Assembly (NCBI GenBank): GCA_002343445.1
Contig: DDSP01000048.1
Span: forward strand, 88,605 to 152,604
Length of the DNA: 64,000 bases
Origin: Chthonomonas sp. UBA2387
GTDB lineage: Bacteria > Armatimonadota > Fimbriimonadia > Fimbriimonadales > Fimbriimonadaceae
Direction of reading: 5' to 3'
Part shown: positions 59,362-64,000 of the stretch, piece by piece
Position numbering within the stretch: the first letter of the stretch is position 1
How the letters are laid out: each line of letters begins with the position of its first letter
Position numbers and translations under genes: made by a program
Notes under the pieces: model-generated
Database searches by the model: none
Told to the model about the DNA's origin: nothing
What the model saw: only the letters and a program-made list of their open reading frames with translations

Positions 59362-61677
59362 CTACAGCGATAAGTACCTGTACCCGTTTACGCCTCGGTT
59401 CCACCAACGTCCGAACTCTCTACAAGTTTCGTCGGTCACGGGGAGAGGCTTGAACTCAAAGTCAGCTTTGCCCGACATGGCATCGCCGAGCGACACGGAG
59501 AAGAGGAACCCTGCTCCCGAAACACCAACAAAGGCTTCAGTCGGCAACGCCGGTGGATCATCCGAAGCCGGAGTTGGCACTACGACACTCACCGAACCGT
59601 CACGGCCGACTCTCAGTCTCTCAATCGCCTCAACAAATTGGGCTACTGTGGTAGACGCGAGGGGCTCCTCCCAAGTGACGATACGGATAGGAACCGATCG
59701 ATCAAAGTGACTCAAAAGCTCAATGCCCCGCGAAGACAACTGGCCATCCACAATCAGCACTTCGGAAGTGTTGACACCTGTCAGCGACGACCAAAGCTCC
59801 TGCGCTCGTCCCCGTTGTCCGCGTTCGAATTGCGCCGGGCCACCCAGCAGGTCCGTAGACTGTGGCAACGCCTTTGAGGTGAACCTCTCCACGGAATCGA
59901 GGTGGGCAGCGCCCTCGGCCAGCCTCTGCTCAAGCGTTGATATCCGTTTCGCGACAGACTCCTCCCCCTCGCCATGCAGGACGCGCGTTGTCAACTGCTT
60001 CGCCACCCCCTTGATCGCTTCGGCTTGGCTCAATGCGACCGACTCCCTCACGGCCTTTACGATCTCCTCTTGGATCTCGGTAACGTAGCGTTCGACCTCA
60101 GAACCCAGGCGCTCTACGCACTGATCCCGCAGTTGCTCAGGGCGTGTGAGGGGGCCACTAGGCGTGCCGAGGACCAGACGCGATGCGATGTACGCGAACA
60201 GCGTTCCGGCGACGACAAACGGCCATTGAGGGCCTGGAATGAGTATCGCGAGGGCACCCAACCCGAGGCCTGTGCCTGCCGCAGTCAGCTCCGACGTGGA
60301 GACTGTGCTCAAGGGTCCTGTCTCCACGATCCCAGCTGGTTCAATTTCCGACAGGGCGGCAGACACGAGCTGCTCCGGTGCGGTCAAGGACACTTGCAGC
60401 GCGTCCTGCATGTCCAAACCCAATTTTTTGACGGTGGCCTGGAGTGCAGGGCGTTCGTCGGCGACGAACTTCTCTAGGATGCCCTCGACGTGCTCCCGCA
60501 TGATCGACTCCTCGGCGATTTGCTGCAGACGGCCTTTGGAACGAAGTTCGTCGTCGGTAAGGCGCTGGAGGCTGTCAAGGGCGCGCCGTCGGAGGCCGGT
60601 CCGAACTGCGTCGACGCATCCGTTCGCCAACCGTTCGCCGATGTCACGGCAGCTCTCCGCGACCTTGTCCTCGGCTTGCTTGAGCAGGCTTTCGTAGCGC
60701 TCGAGTTGGTTCGACAAGCGCAACGCCAAGGCGGAAATCTGGTCGTTGTGCGAGGCGAGGATCGCCCTCGTGTCGCCGGCAGCAGCCTGAGAACTGAGCC
60801 GCTCAGGATTCATCAGGATCAGTTCATGGAGCTTTTGAACGAGTCTGGCCAGACCTCCGTCCGCGTCAACTGCGTCGCTGCCAACGGGTGAACCGGAACT
60901 CAGTCCCTGGCTGGCTAAGGCGAGTGTGGCGCTGAACGGCACAATATCTTTGAAGACGACGTTCGCATACAGCTTCGGGATTTGCGTGGACGCCCGTATG
61001 AAGTCCTCTGCTCCTAGGACTTCCGCCTTGTTGACCACGCCGACGATGAGCTTGCCCCGCTTAGACAGTTCCTCCATCGCGGGCGCGATGCCAGCCATGC
61101 CGATCGTTTTGGCGTCGAACACCCAGACTGCAGCGTCCAGTTCCTGCACAAACCGCTCGGCGGTCACATGGTTTATGTCCGCACCCCCAAGACCCGGCGT
61201 GTCCCAGAACTCAACCCTCCGGAGGTTCTCGCTCGGGTACGCGAACTCGAGGCGCTCAACGCTCGCCAGCCAACCCGTATCGTCTCGGCGCTCATCTGCC
61301 AATTCAAGCAGCGACTGAATTGGAAGATCAGTTCGTTCGCCTGTGATCGTTACGATTCTGGCGGCAGGCTCTTCCGCAAAATAGTATCGCGAAATCGTCG
61401 CCGTCGCTTCGATTTCGTCCACGAAAGCAACCTCTGCGCCGACGACCGCATTAATCAGCGACGACTTGCCAGCGCGAAACTGGCCGATAATCCCGAGTTT
61501 GAACGGCTGCGAAAGCCTGTCGCGGATCTTCTCGATGTTTTCCGCGCGTTGAGCCAGTTCGATCTCTCGGTCCACGGGTTCGCGCAGCCAGGCCGCTACC
61601 GTCTCGAGAACAAGCAGCAGGTCCACTCGTTCGCCATCAACCTCGAAACGATTCTCGAGGGGTGTCATTGATTTCAT
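59362..61677 (-). CDS. Dynamin-like GTPase 2 with membrane hairpin
   Basis: 771 aa from ATG 61677, overlapping the previous stop as ATGA; ATG 61689 is possible. G1 GQFRAGKSS at 65-73, the switch Thr in EIEATATISRYYF, G3 EFWDTPGLGGAD and G4 VGVVNKAEVL. Long helical stretches follow. A hydrophobic hairpin at about 469-504 (LGLGALAILIPGPQWPFVVA, GTLFAYIASRLVLG) corresponds to the membrane paddle of bacterial dynamins. The last 150 residues form a separate alpha/beta region (SSLTGVNTSEVLIVDGQLSS, VPIRIVTWEEPLASTTVAQF). Expected to bind and remodel membrane with GTP. Second GTPase of the operon. Confidence 0.82.
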   Translation of the reverse strand: MKSMTPLENRFEVDGERVDLLLVLETVAAWLREPVDREIELAQRAENIEKIRDRLSQPFKLGIIGQFRAGKSSLINAVVGAEVAFVDEIEATATISRYYFAEEPAARIVTITGERTDLPIQSLLELADERRDDTGWLASVERLEFAYPSENLRRVEFWDTPGLGGADINHVTAERFVQELDAAVWVFDAKTIGMAGIAPAMEELSKRGKLIVGVVNKAEVLGAEDFIRASTQIPKLYANVVFKDIVPFSATLALASQGLSSGSPVGSDAVDADGGLARLVQKLHELILMNPERLSSQAAAGDTRAILASHNDQISALALRLSNQLERYESLLKQAEDKVAESCRDIGERLANGCVDAVRTGLRRRALDSLQRLTDDELRSKGRLQQIAEESIMREHVEGILEKFVADERPALQATVKKLGLDMQDALQVSLTAPEQLVSAALSEIEPAGIVETGPLSTVSTSELTAAGTGLGLGALAILIPGPQWPFVVAGTLFAYIASRLVLGTPSGPLTRPEQLRDQCVERLGSEVERYVTEIQEEIVKAVRESVALSQAEAIKGVAKQLTTRVLHGEGEESVAKRISTLEQRLAEGAAHLDSVERFTSKALPQSTDLLGGPAQFERGQRGRAQELWSSLTGVNTSEVLIVDGQLSSRGIELLSHFDRSVPIRIVTWEEPLASTTVAQFVEAIERLRVGRDGSVSVVVPTPASDDPPALPTEAFVGVSGAGFLFSVSLGDAMSGKADFEFKPLPVTDETCREFGRWWNRGVNGYRYLSL

Positions 61678-63632
61678 GCTTTCGTCCATTTGAGTAACCT
61701 CAGTTTAGCAGCCGTGAGATCGGCCCACACCGGTGCAGGCGGTGCGGCTCTGAGAAACTGTTCTAGTCTCACGATTCGAATCTGCTGTTCGGCCACGCTG
61801 CCGAGCCGTGCGGCGTGCTCTTCGATGTCCCTACTCACAGTCTCGGACAACCGCAATGCCTCATTCCGGAGTGCGGATTCCACACCTTTAGCTACCTCGG
61901 ACAGCTTTGGCTTGACACAGGCGCGTATAGTCGACTTCATCTCGTTCTCCGTCAGTTTCCTCTTCATAGGGCCACCAAACAATACATCTATCACTTCCCC
62001 AAAAAGCGGAATTCTCGCCACAACATCAAGAACACGCACCCCCAATCCGCGCTTGCCTCTCGGCAAGATGGCATCGAGTTTGACCCGGGCCACCTCGATC
62101 TTGATCGCCCCCAGGCTGCTTGACTGAAGCAACTCCGCCACAGCGCCGTCTGCGGCGAACTCGGTCTCGCGATAGTCTCCGTTCGGGCCGTCGGCTGTTG
62201 CATAGAGCCTTGCGAAGGCGTGCTCGATCCTCTCCGCAATCCTTTGCTGTTCGGCGCGGCACAGGTTCTCAATCTCCTGAAGGTCCACCTTCTTCTCCGG
62301 GTGCTCGCAGTCAGAGTACTGCAGCCGTGCAATGCCGTCATCGAGTAGCTTTTCCATGTCCTTACGGAGCTGCCCGAACCGGCTCTCAACCAATGTCGAC
62401 GTCTCAGTTCGAGCATCCTCAAGCATTGTGGTGAGCTTGTTATACCGAGCAAGATTTGCACTATGATCATCAAGCGCAACGCGCGCCATTTTTCTGAATT
62501 CGGCTTGTTGCACACGAAGACGATTGTAGGCCGCTTCGTTTCGAATGGCAGCCAGATTGGTCTCAAGCTTCTGCTGAAGTATCTCTCGCAGCAGAGGGAA
62601 TCCACTCGCTACCAGAAGTTCGTCGTGGTTTCGCACCTTCATTCTCTCCATGAACTGTGTTAGCGCGATTCTCTGTGAGTGCTCCACATCCCCGATAGCT
62701 CTTCGCGTGATGCCAACTGATGCAGCCAACGCTGAAAGGAACACGATGTCGTTGACAATGGACCCGTACAGCTCCCTTGCTCGATTCGCGAGCTTCACAG
62801 TGTCCGAAACTTCGTCCCAGCGGTTGACGACAAGCACCGACCGCTTGGCAAACCTCCGGAAGTTGTTCATCTCGGATCGCATCGAGGCGTCGTTGAGATT
62901 GAGGGCGGAGATCACCCAGATCACGGCATCTGCACGAGCGAACTCCCAGCTGAGTCGGTGCAGGTGTCCTTTCTTCTCGCGAATACCGTTGATACCCATC
63001 GTGTCGACCAGCCGAATGCCCTTGAGCACCGCGTTCGTTGTCGGCACCTGCCACTCCATTTCAAGAACGGGTGAGACGTACGGGTTCGCGGTGTTCAGGC
63101 TCTCCTCTGTTTTGCGCTCCTCCATGGCCATCAGGCTGGCAGCCTGTCTTTGCGTCAATTGGTGGGTCCTCAGTCCGTCGGCCTGACCTGTCGGAGCACC
63201 GAGCAGATCCCTGAGATCCTTGTCGGTCGTTACATGCCGGTCGTCAACGAACACGCGAACGTGGTCCACGGGTGACTCCGTGGCCACATAGCGGTTGAAG
63301 CACCATGTCTTGGGCATCATGTCGGTTGGAGCAACATCTATGCCAAGAAGCGCGTTGATCAGCGTCGATTTGCCGAACTTGACCGACCCCAACACGAACA
63401 CTTCGAAAGGCTTGTGCGACGCACCAATTGCGAAGGACCCGCCGCTCCTGAAGTGCGGGAGCTTTTCCCTCAGCCCTGCCGCGACGACAGCCTCGTCCAG
63501 CTTCTCGCGTTCCTGACTCACCCAACGTTCGAACCACTCACTGTGGGCTCGAAATATGACATCGCGAACTCGGGCAGCATGCTCATTGTAAATCGCTTGA
63601 GGCTCAGGACACCCACAGGGATCTGCATTCAT
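61674..63632 (-). CDS. Dynamin-like GTPase 1
   Basis: 652 aa from ATG 63632, sharing one base with the upstream stop (TGATG). N-terminus MNADPCGCPEPQ, then G1 GSVKFGKST at 82-90, a switch region PTDMMPKTWCFNRYV, G3 LVDTMGINGIREK (DTMG instead of DxPG) and G4 VVNRWDEV. Helical bundles follow with coiled-coil stretches (ARYNKLTTMLEDARTETSTL) and an amphipathic or short hydrophobic segment LDVVARIPLFGEVIDVLFGG. The paired gene downstream encodes a second, different dynamin-like protein. Pairs of this kind form hetero-oligomers in other bacteria. Confidence 0.8.
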   Translation of the reverse strand: MNADPCGCPEPQAIYNEHAARVRDVIFRAHSEWFERWVSQEREKLDEAVVAAGLREKLPHFRSGGSFAIGASHKPFEVFVLGSVKFGKSTLINALLGIDVAPTDMMPKTWCFNRYVATESPVDHVRVFVDDRHVTTDKDLRDLLGAPTGQADGLRTHQLTQRQAASLMAMEERKTEESLNTANPYVSPVLEMEWQVPTTNAVLKGIRLVDTMGINGIREKKGHLHRLSWEFARADAVIWVISALNLNDASMRSEMNNFRRFAKRSVLVVNRWDEVSDTVKLANRARELYGSIVNDIVFLSALAASVGITRRAIGDVEHSQRIALTQFMERMKVRNHDELLVASGFPLLREILQQKLETNLAAIRNEAAYNRLRVQQAEFRKMARVALDDHSANLARYNKLTTMLEDARTETSTLVESRFGQLRKDMEKLLDDGIARLQYSDCEHPEKKVDLQEIENLCRAEQQRIAERIEHAFARLYATADGPNGDYRETEFAADGAVAELLQSSSLGAIKIEVARVKLDAILPRGKRGLGVRVLDVVARIPLFGEVIDVLFGGPMKRKLTENEMKSTIRACVKPKLSEVAKGVESALRNEALRLSETVSRDIEEHAARLGSVAEQQIRIVRLEQFLRAAPPAPVWADLTAAKLRLLKWTKA

Positions 63633-64000
63633 CACCGGACCGGCCATATTCTGATAATGCCTCCTTGCAGGAGAAACGCCATGACGATCCCGCCTAGGCT
63701 TAGGCCCAGAAACAATGTGCCCCACCACGCCAGTCTGCGCCGTACCCGCAACTCGGATTGAGCTATCACAGTGCTCAGCGCAGCCTCTTGCTTGCTCAGG
63801 CGGATTACTTGCTCATTCTCCCATCTGCTGGAAGCCGCAGCCACTTCGTTCGAGATGCCCTCCTTCGCGCTGATTATCGCGGCGCTCAACTGTTTCGTGC
63901 TGTGATTGAGCAACTCTTCGAGCTTGCCCACCCGTCCGTCGAGATCAGAGACGGCTTGGTTCATGCCGTCTCTGATCTCGTGAACACCTGTCATCAGCTT
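63632..64000 (-). CDS. Coiled-coil protein with C-terminal membrane anchor, possibly incomplete at the window edge
   Basis: From ATG 63994 the protein is 120 aa, but the frame stays open to the edge (two more codons), so the true start may lie outside. Residues 1-80 are a coiled coil (VHEIRDGMNQAVSDLDGRVG, KLEELLNHSTKQLSAAIISA), followed by RVRRR and one transmembrane helix (WWGTLFLGLSLGGIVMAFLL). It ends IIRIWPVR. The stop is fused to the next ATG (TGATG). It may recruit the two dynamin-like GTPases to the membrane. No family name was recognised. Confidence 0.65.
   Translation of the reverse strand, partial: KLMTGVHEIRDGMNQAVSDLDGRVGKLEELLNHSTKQLSAAIISAKEGISNEVAAASSRWENEQVIRLSKQEAALSTVIAQSELRVRRRLAWWGTLFLGLSLGGIVMAFLLQGGIIRIWPVR

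Overview
This GC-rich window most resembles a diderm bacterium of the Armatimonadota (Fimbriimonadia-like). The evidence is three type IV pilin-like proteins with the H-X9-DG/DUF1559-style leader and the residues LFPVYAQAK after the hydrophobic stretch, an SLH-domain outer-membrane porin of the OmpM/SomA type, an OstA/LptA-like protein, a planctomycete-type cytochrome/PSD1 protein, and TTG/GTG starts. The assignment is inferred from gene content. No rRNA or tRNA gene was recognised.

Layout. 1-3.1 kb: 5' part of a PSCyt1/DUF1549/DUF1553 protein, divergent from a pilin-like gene followed by two paralogous 58-aa lipoproteins. 3.2-6.6 kb: two phosphofructokinases in one operon, one PPi-type and one tandem eukaryote-like. 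6.9-8.5 kb: AT-richer three-gene cassette (TIGR04255 plus two small proteins). 8.6-17.6 kb: coupled genes for secreted proteins, an LptA-like protein, a nuclease-ligase repair pair and a dockerin-bearing secreted protein. 17.6-18.5 kb: RAYT transposase and a REPIN array abutting polA. 18.5-22.1 kb: polA and a PfkB-family kinase. 22.2-25.5 kb: SLH porin and a second outer-membrane protein. 25.6-29.8 kb: pilin, then dnaG-rpoD in reverse. 30-34 kb: thioredoxin, intradiol-dioxygenase-like, NHL protein and argS. 34-39 kb: AAA ATPase, DUF433 gene between direct repeats, periplasmic thioredoxin, a deoxyribosyltransferase/ATP-cone fusion, hisD and an ASCH protein. 39-42 kb: RecQ-phosphoribosyltransferase (frameshifted) plus DprA-like protein. 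42-48 kb: a LacI-controlled operon of lipoprotein, pilin-like protein (frameshifted), glucoamylase-like enzyme and GH94 phosphorylase, with a clear promoter and operator. 48-51 kb: rplA, a repeat pair, a coiled-coil protein and htpX. 51-52.7 kb: a second, diverged copy of the three-gene cassette. 53-57.5 kb: ankyrin protein and a Tat-exported GH116 enzyme. 57.6-59.3 kb: gcvH-gcvPA. 59.4-64 kb: operon of a coiled-coil membrane protein and two dynamin-like GTPases.

The best candidates for undescribed biology are the repeated TIGR04255 trio (6.9-8.5 and 51.1-52.7 kb), the NDT/ATP-cone/DUF2103-like fusion at 36.0 kb, the RecQ-PRTase/DprA pair at 39-42 kb and the paired dynamin-like operon at the right edge. 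The first and last lie in stretches that look AT-richer than their surroundings, which suggests transfer. Several genes (16240, 18526, 35482, 39029) have a -10 box 6-7 bases before the start codon, pointing to leaderless transcripts. Two genes carry single-base frameshifts (near 39521 and 46520), which could be real decay or sequence error.
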